IMG/VR virus record: IMGVR_UViG_3300009419_000021
Location: 1-59,345 of that record
Origin: a virus
Strand: one strand, 5' to 3'
Length of the DNA: 59,345 nt
Below, in pieces: positions 7,938 through 15,729 of this stretch. The stretch's first letter is position 1, and the number at the start of each line of letters is the position of its first letter. Under the pieces are notes generated by a model that was given only the letters and a program-made list of their open reading frames with translations, was not told the DNA's origin and searched no databases. Both the position numbers and the translations under genes were made by a program.

Positions 7938-8318
7938 ATGACAATTGCTAAACAATTAAAAATCAAAGAATTTCCATTTGAAATCAAAGATTCCGATGGT
8001 AATCAGATTTACTGGGAGAACTCCAGTGAATTCTGGGCAAAGCGTGAATTCGATTCCAAGGGTAAAGAGATTTACTGGGAGACATCCGATGGAGCTTGGA
8101 TAAAGCGTGAATTCGATTCCGAGGGTAATCGGATTTACTACGAGAACTTCAAGGGATATTGGGAAAAACGGAAATACGATTCCAATGGTAAAGAGATTTA
8201 CTGGGAGACTTCCAATGGAGTAATCATTGATAATCGTCCTAAAACAGATGTGCAGAAAGCCATCGAACTCCTCACAAAAGAAGGATTGATCGTGGATGGA
8301 AAGATTCTTAAAAACTAG
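7938..8318 (+). CDS. 21-residue-repeat protein, copy 2
   Basis: 126 aa, tandem to copy 1 with 14 bases between. Same head and tail, with repeat variants EFWAKREF, GAWIKREF and GYWEKRKY. The tail differs slightly (TDVQKAIELL). Variation is concentrated in the repeats, as expected if copies exchange by recombination. Confidence 0.8.
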   Translation: MTIAKQLKIKEFPFEIKDSDGNQIYWENSSEFWAKREFDSKGKEIYWETSDGAWIKREFDSEGNRIYYENFKGYWEKRKYDSNGKEIYWETSNGVIIDNRPKTDVQKAIELLTKEGLIVDGKILKN

Positions 8319-8332
8319 CGTAATATAACGAC

Positions 8333-8566
8333 ATGGTAACTGATAAACAGTTGATTCAATGGGCAAGACACAGATGTGCAAGCAAAAATAGCTCTCCTGA
8401 ACACGAACTATTTGCTGAAATTACATCACGATACGAAGCGTCTCTATACATTTTGGATAATGTTTCTCGACATTGTTTGATGTTTAGCAATGATCGCAAG
8501 ATTTTCATGGAAAATCTTATAATTTGGGCTAAAAAATATAATAATATACCACATGCCCAAGATTAA
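8333..8566 (+). CDS. Hypothetical helical protein
   Basis: 77 aa. TDKQLIQWARHRCASKNSS, HELFAEITSRYEASLYILDNVSRHCLMF, ENLIIWAKKY. All-helical, not recognised. Motif ACTAGCGTAATATAACGAC. Its end overlaps the next small frame by 14 bases. Confidence 0.65.
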   Translation: MVTDKQLIQWARHRCASKNSSPEHELFAEITSRYEASLYILDNVSRHCLMFSNDRKIFMENLIIWAKKYNNIPHAQD

Positions 8567-8663
8567 AATATATCTCGATACAAACCGAGCTAAGGGATTC
8601 CCAATCTCTGAAAAGAATCGTAAGCGGTCTTTTTTGTATAGACTTTTACGAAAGATTTGGTAA
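8553..8663 (+). CDS. 36-residue basic peptide
   Basis: MPKIKIYLDTNRAKGFPISE, then KNRKRSFLYRLLRKIW. Strongly basic. Starts after ATAATATACCAC inside the previous gene. It ends 13 bases before a tRNA-like gene. Supported only by a clean start and stop, so a chance frame is possible. Confidence 0.4.
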   Translation: MPKIKIYLDTNRAKGFPISEKNRKRSFLYRLLRKIW

Positions 8664-8676
8664 GTATCATAATAAC

Positions 8677-8771
8677 GAGGGTGTACCAGAACGCACTTCT
8701 AATGCGTGGACGTTTAAATATACTGTAATTGGATATGTCCTATGTAGGTTCGAATCCTATCATCCTCGCCA
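8677..8771 (+). tRNA. tRNA-Arg(TCT)-like gene, aberrant fold
   Basis: Acceptor GAGGGTG pairs with CATCCTC. The anticodon arm ACGCA-CTTCTAA-TGCGT has a perfect loop for TCT, and the T arm is GTAGG-TTCGAAT-CCTAT, followed by G-CCA. The D arm is missing: only CCAGA lies between TA and the anticodon stem. The variable region is about 36 bases with a GGAC/GTCC stem. It may be a defective or highly derived tRNA. No array motif precedes it. Confidence 0.55.
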
Positions 8772-8772
8772 T

Positions 8773-9690
8773 TTATTTCCTGATAAAATATCCTCTAGGT
8801 GGGTAATCTACAATACCATATGATCTACACCACTTTCTAATGGCATTATCAGACACTTCATATTTTTTTCCTATTTTCGTGAATGGTAATTCCCATAGTA
8901 AATTCTCCAATTCTTCTTTACTAGGTTTTATTCGATGTGAATGTTGTTTGATTGCAGCACATTGATTACACCTACAAGCTGTTTTGGATATATCAATACC
9001 ACAATCAATACAACATTTAACCTTCTTTGTTATTGGGATATAATTAAAATAATCAAATTCAACTTTAACATTCGCATTTGATAACTTATCTATAAAATCA
9101 CCCCACTTATCTAAATTGAAACATGCTGAATAATGAATCTCATATACATCCCATCCATTAGCTTCTAACAAATCATGTCTTTCCTGATAGTAAGCTTTCA
9201 ATGTTCCATCTCTTTCATAATGCTGATTACCATTGATTTCTAATGCTATCATCTTATCAGGTAATGCTATATCAATAGAAAACGATCTACTATCAATTTC
9301 TGGTTGATACTCTTCTATATATGATATATTCAATTGTGTTAGAAATTCTTTTACTTTCTCACAAGGTTTTGATTTGAACTTGTCTTTATTTCTCCATGGA
9401 TGTTTATCAGGATTATCTTTTAACCATTGCTTTCTCTTCTCTGATAGATTCCTTTTTGTTTCATCTGTATGTTTTTTTCTTATGTTGATATTTTCATTGA
9501 CGATGAACAATTTTTGTTCTCTCGCATTTTTAAGTGCTGCATATGGTAATTTATATTCTTTCCTTAATTTCGACATTGTAACGCCTCTATCGTGTAACTC
9601 TTGAATATGATTCCAGTCGTATCTATCTTCCAATTTACCCCATCGCAACTCATTCATGATTTTTGCTCTATCTTTATCAATCGAACTCAT
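8773..9690 (-). CDS. Homing-type endonuclease (Vsr/DUF559-like nuclease with HTH ends)
   Basis: 305 aa from ATG 9690, which follows GATAAATAATAAT. The frame is open to 9771, but that extension only reads the complement of an array motif. Layout: N-terminal HTH-like region (GVTMSKLRKEYKLPYAALKN), a KHPWRNKDKFKSK linker, and a Vsr/PD-D/ExK-like core at about residues 110-195 (FSIDIALPDKMIALEINGNQHYE, with D and E-x-N). Then a CxxC zinc knuckle region (CCIDCGID, CRCNQC) and a C-terminal HTH (TKIGKKYEVSDNAIRKWCRSYG). It lies antisense between two tRNA genes, a usual site for free-standing homing endonucleases. Confidence 0.75.
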   Translation of the reverse strand: MSSIDKDRAKIMNELRWGKLEDRYDWNHIQELHDRGVTMSKLRKEYKLPYAALKNAREQKLFIVNENINIRKKHTDETKRNLSEKRKQWLKDNPDKHPWRNKDKFKSKPCEKVKEFLTQLNISYIEEYQPEIDSRSFSIDIALPDKMIALEINGNQHYERDGTLKAYYQERHDLLEANGWDVYEIHYSACFNLDKWGDFIDKLSNANVKVEFDYFNYIPITKKVKCCIDCGIDISKTACRCNQCAAIKQHSHRIKPSKEELENLLWELPFTKIGKKYEVSDNAIRKWCRSYGIVDYPPRGYFIRK

Positions 9691-9753
9691 ATTATTATTT
9701 ATCTCCAATGTTAATATTTTCACTCTATCCAGTAAATAAAGATATTGACATTC

Positions 9754-9783
9754 ATAAAAACTAGAATACACTTTACATACAAT
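9754..9783 (+). promoter_or_regulatory. Array promoter motif in front of a tRNA gene
   Basis: ATAAAAACTAGAATACACTT and a further 10 bases stand before tRNA-Met. TAGAAT (9762-9767) ends 16 bases before the tRNA's first base. As there is no start codon to serve, this copy argues that the element is a transcription promoter and not a translation signal. Confidence 0.7.
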
Positions 9784-9855
9784 GCGCTTGAAGCATATCG
9801 GTCATGCAGCCGTCTCATAAACGGCAGAAAGCAGGTTCAACTCCTGTCGGGCGTA
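9784..9855 (+). tRNA. tRNA-Met(CAT), or Ile if the C is modified
   Basis: Acceptor GCGCTTG with CGGGCGT (three wobble pairs), D arm GCAT-ATCGGTC-ATGC, anticodon arm GCCGT-CTCATAA-ACGGC, T arm GCAGG-TTCAACT-CCTGT, discriminator A. CCA is not encoded (CTA follows). The 1-72 pair is G-T, so it is not initiator-like. Confidence 0.85.
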
Positions 9856-9889
9856 CTAATTTATTAAAAAACTAGATTACAATCAGGAC

Positions 9890-10207
9890 ATGACAATTGC
9901 ACAGCAACTTAAAATCAAAGAATTTCCATTTAAAATCAAAGATTCCGAGGGTAATCTGATTTACTCTGAGAACTTCAGTGGATATTGGGTAAAGAGTGAA
10001 TACGACTCCGATGGTAATAAGATTTACTTTGAGAATTCCGATGGATTCTGGGTAAAACGTGAATACAATTCCGAGGGTAATCGGATTTACTATGAATCTT
10101 CCTATGGAACAATCGTTGATAATCGCCCTAAAACGGAAATCCAAAAAGCCATTGAACTTCTCACGAAAGAGGGATTGATCGTAGATGGTAAGATTCTTAA
10201 AAACTAA
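9890..10207 (+). CDS. 21-residue-repeat protein, copy 3
   Basis: 105 aa, head MTIAQQLKIKEFPFKIK, about 2.5 repeats (GYWVKSEY, GFWVKREY), tail TEIQKAIELLTKEGL. Separated from copies 1 and 2 by the tRNA/endonuclease block, which may have been inserted into an older tandem array. Confidence 0.8.
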   Translation: MTIAQQLKIKEFPFKIKDSEGNLIYSENFSGYWVKSEYDSDGNKIYFENSDGFWVKREYNSEGNRIYYESSYGTIVDNRPKTEIQKAIELLTKEGLIVDGKILKN

Positions 10208-10221
10208 AATATACTTGAGAC

Positions 10222-10401
10222 ATGACAACACAAGAAATTAACGATCTGGAAAGCACATTTGATAATGTGGCAATTGAAATTTTCGATGCTCTACGTGATC
10301 ATCCTGACTATCTTTCGATTAAAGTTAAATTCGATTCAATGCAAACAATGATGCAGAAAGCTATCGGAGAAAAATTTCCTGATAGTTGGATGGCACAATA
10401 A
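10222..10401 (+). CDS. 59-residue helical protein
   Basis: MTTQEINDLESTFDNVAIEIFDALRD, then SMQTMMQKAIGEKFPDSWMAQ. Acidic, with helix content throughout. Not recognised. Motif ACTAAAATATACTTGAGAC. Confidence 0.65.
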   Translation: MTTQEINDLESTFDNVAIEIFDALRDHPDYLSIKVKFDSMQTMMQKAIGEKFPDSWMAQ

Positions 10402-10415
10402 AAAACTAAAATACT

Positions 10416-10769
10416 ATGGGATTATTCAGTTGGAAAACACAAGACACAGATCGCTCAATCCCCTGCGAGGGAGCAAGCAGACCTACTTTCAAAGTGGTGA
10501 TGCACGACAACAACGGTAAAAAATGGATTGAAGATTGTTATGAGGGTTACGGTGTTTTTGGAGGAAAGGATTACTACGAACTTCTAGCAGAAATGAATGG
10601 AGAAGAACGGAGTGATTTAGAATCAAGAGAGGACGGTATCAACATCGCATTTGGGAAAAAACCATTCATTGCGCCCAACCTAACAGAAACTGAGGATTGG
10701 GAATGGATCGACGAGAAACCTAAAAATTGTGAATACCAAGGGTATTTCTACGACGACGAAGATTTTTAA
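10416..10769 (+). CDS. Conserved hypothetical protein
   Basis: 117 aa. MGLFSWKTQDTDRSIPCEGA, then VVMHDNNGKKWIEDCYEGYGVFGGKDYYELLAEMN. This looks like a family found in many phages with no assigned function. The motif is compressed: AAAAACTAAAATACT runs straight into the ATG, 3 bases after TAAAAT. That spacing is too short for a start at the usual distance and suggests upstream read-through. Confidence 0.7.
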   Translation: MGLFSWKTQDTDRSIPCEGASRPTFKVVMHDNNGKKWIEDCYEGYGVFGGKDYYELLAEMNGEERSDLESREDGINIAFGKKPFIAPNLTETEDWEWIDEKPKNCEYQGYFYDDEDF

Positions 10770-10794
10770 TTAAAAACTAATATATCATAATAAC

Positions 10795-10956
10795 ATGCAA
10801 TCTATCATCAAGCTTATTATAGCACCTTCAATTTATGGCGTATTGTCAATCATTCATGCGATTGTTGGCACTCCATACAATTTCCAAAATGTTGCGCTAA
10901 CAATCATTCTATCAATCGTGGTGTTTTTGGCTATTGATAAAATCTTTGGGAATTAA
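10795..10956 (+). CDS. Small two-helix membrane protein
   Basis: 53 aa with two hydrophobic segments (IIKLIIAPSIYGVLSIIHAIVG, then VALTIILSIVVFLAIDKIF), probably both spanning the inner membrane. Motif AAAAACTAATATATCATAATAAC. No family recognised. Confidence 0.65.
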   Translation: MQSIIKLIIAPSIYGVLSIIHAIVGTPYNFQNVALTIILSIVVFLAIDKIFGN

Positions 10957-10978
10957 AAAACTAGAATACAATTGAGAC

Positions 10979-11350
10979 ATGCGATTCAATAACACCGCAG
11001 AATTCCCTCAGTGGGTCAAGGATTACAAATTCTCACAGGATACCTATCCAACAGGGTATCAAGAGATTGCCAACGAATTGAAGGTCAAGGGTAACGAAAT
11101 GGCTAAAAAATGGCGTGGTGTTGGCTTGAAAGAAATGCCTTTCACACGATGTGAAATTGACAACAAGTTGGGATGTGATTACGATACGTATGAGACTTAT
11201 CAAGTCTTTTGTGCATCCAAAGGTTCTCGCCCATCAGAGTGGGATTATTTACATGATTCTGATGATCAGTATGACTTTTGCCGAACTGGTCATTTTGAAG
11301 AGGCACAAATAGGAGAATGGTATCTGGTAGTGGGATTTGATTTTGATTAA
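10979..11350 (+). CDS. Hypothetical protein
   Basis: 123 aa, acidic and aromatic. It contains MRFNNTAEFPQWVKDYKFSQ, ELKVKGNEMAKKWRGVGLKEMPF and a C-terminal GEWYLVVGFDFD strand. Not recognised. Confidence 0.7.
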   Translation: MRFNNTAEFPQWVKDYKFSQDTYPTGYQEIANELKVKGNEMAKKWRGVGLKEMPFTRCEIDNKLGCDYDTYETYQVFCASKGSRPSEWDYLHDSDDQYDFCRTGHFEEAQIGEWYLVVGFDFD

Positions 11351-11373
11351 AAACTAGACTAATATAAACGCAT

Positions 11374-11661
11374 ATGGAATACGAATTTGTAGAAGAAGCT
11401 TTCGCAGCAAAAAAACGGATTGAAAAGAATTCAATATTACATTCTCTATTACTGGAGAGAGTCAACGAAAGTGAGAAATTCTCACCTATAGAAAGAAAAT
11501 ATCAATTTGGACAAGACTTTGGTTCTCTAACAATTAGCGATGGTCACGATTTTCATCTTGATTTGGGTCAAACAGGGTGTAATAAAACAATCATCGACGC
11601 AATTCTGGATATTCTGGAGAAGAAAGTGGTAGAAGACAAGGAATTCATCGAAAATATTTAA
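11374..11661 (+). CDS. Hypothetical protein
   Basis: 95 aa. N-terminal helices (EFVEEAFAAKKRIEKNSILHSLLLERV), a middle FGSLTISDGHDFHLDLG and a C-terminal helix (IIDAILDILEKKVVEDKEFIE). Its length and order resemble gene 6890-7186, so a shared fold is possible. Motif ACTAGACTAATATAAACGCAT. Confidence 0.65.
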   Translation: MEYEFVEEAFAAKKRIEKNSILHSLLLERVNESEKFSPIERKYQFGQDFGSLTISDGHDFHLDLGQTGCNKTIIDAILDILEKKVVEDKEFIENI

Positions 11662-11683
11662 AAAACTAGAATACAATTGAGCC

Positions 11684-11905
11684 ATGACATTACAAGAACA
11701 TATCGCTTACCAAGAAGACAAGATTGATCGCCTTTATGAGCAGTATTATCAGACTCAGGGTTATATTCACAAAGAAACAAGTATCAATTCTCATTTGAAA
11801 GCGGGAACTTTATTGGAATTGGTGAAACAACTCTATTCTTTAGAGATTGAGTTACGCTCTGCCATTGACACTCGCATGACACTTATCAATATTAAAAGCA
11901 AATAA
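11684..11905 (+). CDS. Coiled-coil hypothetical protein
   Basis: 73 aa, helical (LQEHIAYQEDKIDRLYEQYY, LLELVKQLYSLEIELRSAID), consistent with a helical hairpin. Motif ACTAGAATACAATTGAGCC. Confidence 0.65.
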   Translation: MTLQEHIAYQEDKIDRLYEQYYQTQGYIHKETSINSHLKAGTLLELVKQLYSLEIELRSAIDTRMTLINIKSK

Positions 11906-11929
11906 AAACTAGAATACAATTACACCATC

Positions 11930-12265
11930 ATGAAAGTTACTACAGAAAACGTTATCAATGCCATCGTTCACGAACAAATCAGCCATCGTGGAGGTGGAGT
12001 AGAGATTGATCTGAGCCAATTCGGATTCCCCGATGGTTCTCTCATGTCTGCTTATCAAAATTACCTTGGTGGTGGTATGCTGGGAGCAATCCAAAGCGAT
12101 CACAACATGTTCCGCATGGAATTCACCAAAGCACAAGAGAAAAAGATTGAGAACTTGTCAGAGATTCTCAAGCGTTATCTCCATGATCAAACGAATCATG
12201 AGGATGATGAATGGGAAAGCGCAACATATTTCCAAAATCAAATGCGACCAGCATCAGCTTATTAA
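11930..12265 (+). CDS. Hypothetical protein
   Basis: 111 aa: a helix (TTENVINAIVHEQISH), a glycine-rich core (GGGVEIDLSQFGFPDGS, LGGGMLGAIQSDH) and a lysine/glutamate helix (KAQEKKIENLSEILKRYLHD). Not recognised. The extended motif places the ATG 14 bases after TAGAAT. Confidence 0.7.
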   Translation: MKVTTENVINAIVHEQISHRGGGVEIDLSQFGFPDGSLMSAYQNYLGGGMLGAIQSDHNMFRMEFTKAQEKKIENLSEILKRYLHDQTNHEDDEWESATYFQNQMRPASAY

Positions 12266-12289
12266 AAACTAGATTACAATTACACCATC

Positions 12290-12535
12290 ATGAAATACTT
12301 ACCGACTATCGACCTCTGGAATCCCGCTGTGAATTATGCTGTTCGCACAGGACAATTGAAATTGCAGACAGGACAATGGGTAAAATGTGGCAATGAGAAG
12401 AAATCCCGCTTCGTTTGTGTAAAGCCTAAGAGCGGCACAATCTGGGCAAGCCATTGGCAGGGAGATAGCAAAAGCACCAATGAGCGTTTCAAAACGTTGT
12501 TGGAAGCGTCCAAAGGAATTAAAAAACTAGCTTAA
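12290..12535 (+). CDS. Small beta-rich basic protein
   Basis: 81 aa. RTGQLKLQTGQWVKCGNEKKSRFVCVKP then GTIWASHWQGDSKSTNERFK, a likely small beta barrel. Similar short proteins occur in other phages. Function unknown. Confidence 0.65.
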   Translation: MKYLPTIDLWNPAVNYAVRTGQLKLQTGQWVKCGNEKKSRFVCVKPKSGTIWASHWQGDSKSTNERFKTLLEASKGIKKLA

Positions 12536-12544
12536 TATTGAGGC

Positions 12545-12718
12545 ATGACAAAAGAATTAACTGAAAAATACCTTGAAACAGCAATCAGAAGAAAATCTTA
12601 TCTTCTTGATCGTATCTCAAAAGTGAGAGATATTCTTGAAGAATTGGAAAACGATCTGGAAGATGTGGAGAATGAAATCCAAGACTTGCAAAGCGTTTTA
12701 AAAACTAAATTAAAATAA
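12545..12718 (+). CDS. 57-residue coiled-coil protein
   Basis: MTKELTEKYLETAIRRKSYL, then DRISKVRDILEELENDLEDVENEIQDLQSV with heptad spacing of hydrophobic residues. The stop is displaced: the frame reads through the next motif (LKTKLK) before TAA. Motif ACTAGCTTAATATTGAGGC. Confidence 0.65.
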   Translation: MTKELTEKYLETAIRRKSYLLDRISKVRDILEELENDLEDVENEIQDLQSVLKTKLK

Positions 12719-12722
12719 TCAC

Positions 12723-13007
12723 ATGGCAAACAAATACATCGTCGATTTAGAATTGACAAATTGTGGAGTAGAGAAAGTCGCTACTAGACTGGTATCTGCT
12801 AAGGATGAAACGGAAGCATGTATGGAAGCATTGCTGAATGAAATCCACAATGCCATTGGTAATGGAGCAGAATGGGATGAAGATGATGAAGGTGAACCAA
12901 CATACGAAAAAATCCTTGATTTTAATGGTGAATGGGTTTATACTGTATATAAAGTGACTCACATCGAATCAGAAGAAGAATACAAGATTCTGGAAAAGTA
13001 TCTGTAA
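12723..13007 (+). CDS. Hypothetical acidic protein
   Basis: 94 aa. Strand KYIVDLELTNCGVEKVATRLVSA, helix ETEACMEALLNEIHNAIGNG, acidic EWDEDDEGEPTYE, strands EWVYTVYKVTHI. An alpha/beta small protein, not recognised. The start lies 5 bases after the preceding stop. Confidence 0.7.
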   Translation: MANKYIVDLELTNCGVEKVATRLVSAKDETEACMEALLNEIHNAIGNGAEWDEDDEGEPTYEKILDFNGEWVYTVYKVTHIESEEEYKILEKYL

Positions 13008-13032
13008 TTAAAAACTAAATTACAATAATCAC

Positions 13033-13350
13033 ATGACAATCGCCAAACAATTAAAAATTAAAGAATTTCCATTTGAAATCAAAGATTCCAATGGTAATCG
13101 GATTTACTACGAGAACTCCGATGGATATTGGGTAAAGCGTGAATACGATTCCAAGGGTAATAAGATTTACTACGAGGATTCCAAGGGATATTGGGCAAAA
13201 CGGAAATACGATTCCAAGGGTAAAGAGATTTACTTTGAGAACTCCTATGGAACAATCATTGACAATCGCCCCAAAACAGAAATCCAAAAAGCCATCGAAC
13301 TTCTAACGAAAGAGGGATTGATTGTGGATGGTAAGATTCTTAAAAACTAA
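13033..13350 (+). CDS. 21-residue-repeat protein, copy 4
   Basis: 105 aa. Same head (MTIAKQLKIKEFPFEIK), about 2.5 repeats (GYWVKREY, GYWAKRKY), tail TEIQKAIELLTKEGL. The nearest relative by eye is copy 1 (the MTIAKQ head), while copies 5-7 share MTIAQQ. Confidence 0.8.
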   Translation: MTIAKQLKIKEFPFEIKDSNGNRIYYENSDGYWVKREYDSKGNKIYYEDSKGYWAKRKYDSKGKEIYFENSYGTIIDNRPKTEIQKAIELLTKEGLIVDGKILKN

Positions 13351-13364
13351 ATTATAATTTACAC

Positions 13365-13514
13365 ATGGACACGCAAGATATTATTACACGACTGAGAGAC
13401 ATCTCATTGGATGCTGATTGTGCTACAGGTTCATTCAAAAATGATTCTCTGGTAGAAGCATTGGAAGACATTGTTCTCTCTATCGAACTACTGATCAATG
13501 ATATTAAAAACTAA
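13365..13514 (+). CDS. 49-residue helical protein
   Basis: MDTQDIITRLRDISLDADCA, then SLVEALEDIVLSIELLINDI. Acidic, two helices. Ends IKN from the motif. Similar short helical proteins are common in phages. No function assigned. Confidence 0.6.
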   Translation: MDTQDIITRLRDISLDADCATGSFKNDSLVEALEDIVLSIELLINDIKN

Positions 13515-13536
13515 ATTAAAATAACGACACACTATT

Positions 13537-14016
13537 ATGGGACTAGACATGTATATTAAACGCACGAATCGCACCGATCACACAATCGAAGAATTGGAGG
13601 CGATTGACGACAACTGGGACATCAATCCAGAAAGCGAGGAAGTTGCACCTTTCCTACCTCTTCGTGAATATGAATTCTCCAAGGGTGCTTTTAGTATCTT
13701 TCATGAGGAAGCATATTGGCGCAAATTCAATGCTCTCCACAACTGGTTTGTCGAGCGTGTGCAAGATGGTATTGATAAGTGTCAGACATCAGAACTTCAT
13801 AAAGAAACCTTTGTCGAGTTGTTGAACGATATTCAATCCGTCTTGGGTGGTGAAGTTGTCGAGGATTTAGAGCCTGTCTCTGGCTTCTTCTTCGGTTCTA
13901 CTGAGAAAGACGAATGGTATTTTGAGAGTATGCGTAAAGCAAAAGAGAAAATCGAAAGTCTCATCAAGAATACTGACTTCAAGAAGTATCGCTTATTCTA
14001 CCATGCAAGTTGGTGA
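13537..14016 (+). CDS. Conserved phage/bacterial protein of unknown function
   Basis: 159 aa. The opening MGLDMYIKR, the central EEAYWRKFNALHNWFVERVQDGIDKC and the end GFFFGSTEKDEWYFESM, then RLFYHASW, match a widespread family of unassigned proteins with invariant tryptophans. It is full length by that pattern. The motif is followed by a longer leader (ATAACGACACACTATT). Confidence 0.75.
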   Translation: MGLDMYIKRTNRTDHTIEELEAIDDNWDINPESEEVAPFLPLREYEFSKGAFSIFHEEAYWRKFNALHNWFVERVQDGIDKCQTSELHKETFVELLNDIQSVLGGEVVEDLEPVSGFFFGSTEKDEWYFESMRKAKEKIESLIKNTDFKKYRLFYHASW

Positions 14017-14048
14017 TGCTCGATAAAAACTAGATTACAATTGAGCTT

Positions 14049-14258
14049 ATGAAAAAGCAATATATCATAATCCAATTGGAAACCAAAGAGAGTCAAGTTC
14101 CTGATGGTTATCACATGACTACGAGAACAGAGTATTTTGGTGTTACTAATGGTTATCCTATCACTTTCGATACACTGGAAGAGGCGGAAAAAGAATTGGC
14201 AGCGTGGATTGGTAAATGGTCTAAATACACGATCATTCCCCTTTACACTCAAGATTAA
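14049..14258 (+). CDS. Hypothetical protein
   Basis: 69 aa. Strands KKQYIIIQLETKES, then TRTEYFGVTNGYPITF, helix TLEEAEKELAAWIGKW, strand YTIIPLY. A small alpha/beta fold. Not recognised. Confidence 0.7.
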   Translation: MKKQYIIIQLETKESQVPDGYHMTTRTEYFGVTNGYPITFDTLEEAEKELAAWIGKWSKYTIIPLYTQD

Positions 14259-14279
14259 AAACTAGAATAGAATCAGGAC

Positions 14280-14666
14280 ATGCAAAAGATTAGCACAACA
14301 CAATTCGGAGAAGTCAAAGTCACCATGTTTCTCTCCAACACCAAAAAACCTACATGGTCAAACGGTGATCATGATCATTATCGAGTGAAGATTGGACATG
14401 AAGGAAAATCCCACACTTTCGATTTTTGGGGTAGTATTGCCAATAAAGAAAATAATCAATTGGAGAATGTAAAAAATGCTCTGAATTGCTTTGCCAGTGA
14501 TTGCGATCTGGGAGAGGGAGAATTCAAAGACTTCATCTGGAAAACAGGTGGATTCGAAGATTCGAAGAATTTGAAAATCTTCAAAGCTTGTCAGAAATCC
14601 CATAAAGCAATGAAACGCTTGAACATTCCCAACAATGTTTCCCTTGGATGGTTGGACGGAGAATAA
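14280..14666 (+). CDS. Conserved hypothetical protein
   Basis: 128 aa. KVTMFLSNTKKPTWSNGDHDHYRVKIGHEGKSHTFDFWGS is a beta region. ENVKNALNCFASDCDLG and FKACQKSHKAMKRLNIP are helices. Comparable proteins occur in other phage early regions. Function unknown. Motif ACTAGAATAGAATCAGGAC. Confidence 0.7.
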   Translation: MQKISTTQFGEVKVTMFLSNTKKPTWSNGDHDHYRVKIGHEGKSHTFDFWGSIANKENNQLENVKNALNCFASDCDLGEGEFKDFIWKTGGFEDSKNLKIFKACQKSHKAMKRLNIPNNVSLGWLDGE

Positions 14667-14719
14667 AAACTAGATTAGAATTTGTATCACCGCAGGACAC
14701 CAACAACGAAACATAAGAC

Positions 14720-14899
14720 ATGAACATCACCATTACATCGAATGCAATCAATGACGGCAAACAGCACGTTCTTAAAGTGCCTTTTCTTGGGACATTTACC
14801 GTCGATCAAAAAGACCGTAATCGCGCCATCGCTTACGTATTGAGTAATAATAAGAGTGATTCGCTTTACTTTTTACGTAAATTGAGTATTGAATGCTAA
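14720..14899 (+). CDS. 59-residue protein with a long leader
   Basis: MNITITSNAINDGKQHVLKVP, then FTVDQKDRNRAIAYVLSNNK and YFLRKLSIEC. Unusual for the array: the motif ACTAGATTAGAATTTG is about 38 bases upstream, giving a leader rich in A and C (ACACCAACAACGAAAC) with no Shine-Dalgarno sequence. Confidence 0.65.
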   Translation: MNITITSNAINDGKQHVLKVPFLGTFTVDQKDRNRAIAYVLSNNKSDSLYFLRKLSIEC

Positions 14900-14939
14900 T
14901 AGAAAATAACCCAATTAAAAACTAAAATACAATAATCAC

Positions 14940-15383
14940 ATGACAATAGCACAGCAACTTAAAATTGAAGAATTTCCATTTGAAATCAAAGATTCCATGG
15001 GTAATACGATTTACTTGGAGGACTCCAAGGGATATTGGTTTAAGTGTGAATACGATTCTAATGGTAAAGAGATTTACTATGAGCAATCTGATGGATATTG
15101 GGCAAAACGTGAATACGATTCCAAGGGTAATCGGATTTACTGGGAGAACTTTAGTGGAGCTTGGATTAAACATGAATACGATTCCGATGGTAACAATACT
15201 TACTACGAGAACTCCAATGGATATTGGGCAAAGCGTGAATACGATTCTGATGGTAATCAGATTTACTGTGAGAACTCCGATGGAACAATCATTGACAATC
15301 GCCCCAAAACGGAAATCCAAAAAGCTATCGAACTTCTCACGAAAGAAGGATTGATCGTAGATGGAAAGATTCTTAAAAACTAA
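14940..15383 (+). CDS. 21-residue-repeat protein, copy 5 (longest)
   Basis: 147 aa with about 4.5 repeats (GYWFKCEY, GYWAKREY, GAWIKHEY, GYWAKREY), two repeat units longer than copies 3, 4, 6 and 7. Same head and tail. First of three consecutive copies spaced by 14 bases. The difference in unit number suggests slippage or unequal exchange. Confidence 0.8.
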   Translation: MTIAQQLKIEEFPFEIKDSMGNTIYLEDSKGYWFKCEYDSNGKEIYYEQSDGYWAKREYDSKGNRIYWENFSGAWIKHEYDSDGNNTYYENSNGYWAKREYDSDGNQIYCENSDGTIIDNRPKTEIQKAIELLTKEGLIVDGKILKN

Positions 15384-15397
15384 ATTACAATAATCAC

Positions 15398-15715
15398 ATG
15401 ACAATAGCACAGCAACTTAAAATCAAAGAATTTCCTTTTGAAATCAACGATTCCGAGGGTAATGAGATTTACTACGAGGACTCCGATGGATATTGGGTAA
15501 AACGTGAATACAATTCAAAGGGTAATCTGATTTACTTGGAGGACTCCACTGGATATTGGGTAAAACGTGAATACGATTCCAATGGTAATGTGATTTACTA
15601 CGAGAACTCCTATGGAACGATCCACGATAATCACCCCAAGACCGATGTACAGAAAGCTATCGAACTCTTGACAAAAGAGGGATTGATCGTAGATGGTAAG
15701 ATTCTTAAAAACTAA
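15398..15715 (+). CDS. 21-residue-repeat protein, copy 6
   Basis: 105 aa, head MTIAQQLKIKEFPFEIN, repeats GYWVKREY twice, tail HPKTDVQKAIELLTKEGL. Nearly identical to copy 7 over most of its DNA, which points to recent duplication or gene conversion. Confidence 0.8.
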   Translation: MTIAQQLKIKEFPFEINDSEGNEIYYEDSDGYWVKREYNSKGNLIYLEDSTGYWVKREYDSNGNVIYYENSYGTIHDNHPKTDVQKAIELLTKEGLIVDGKILKN

Positions 15716-15729
15716 AATATAATTACATT

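Noticed and set aside
7543-8318. CRISPR-like tandem repeats
   Set aside because: The 63-base repeats are coding, without constant-length unique spacers, and there are no cas genes.
9691-9771. N-terminal extension of the homing nuclease (MYSSFYECQ...)
   Set aside because: It only translates the complement of an array motif. The start at 9690 directly follows a late-type box.
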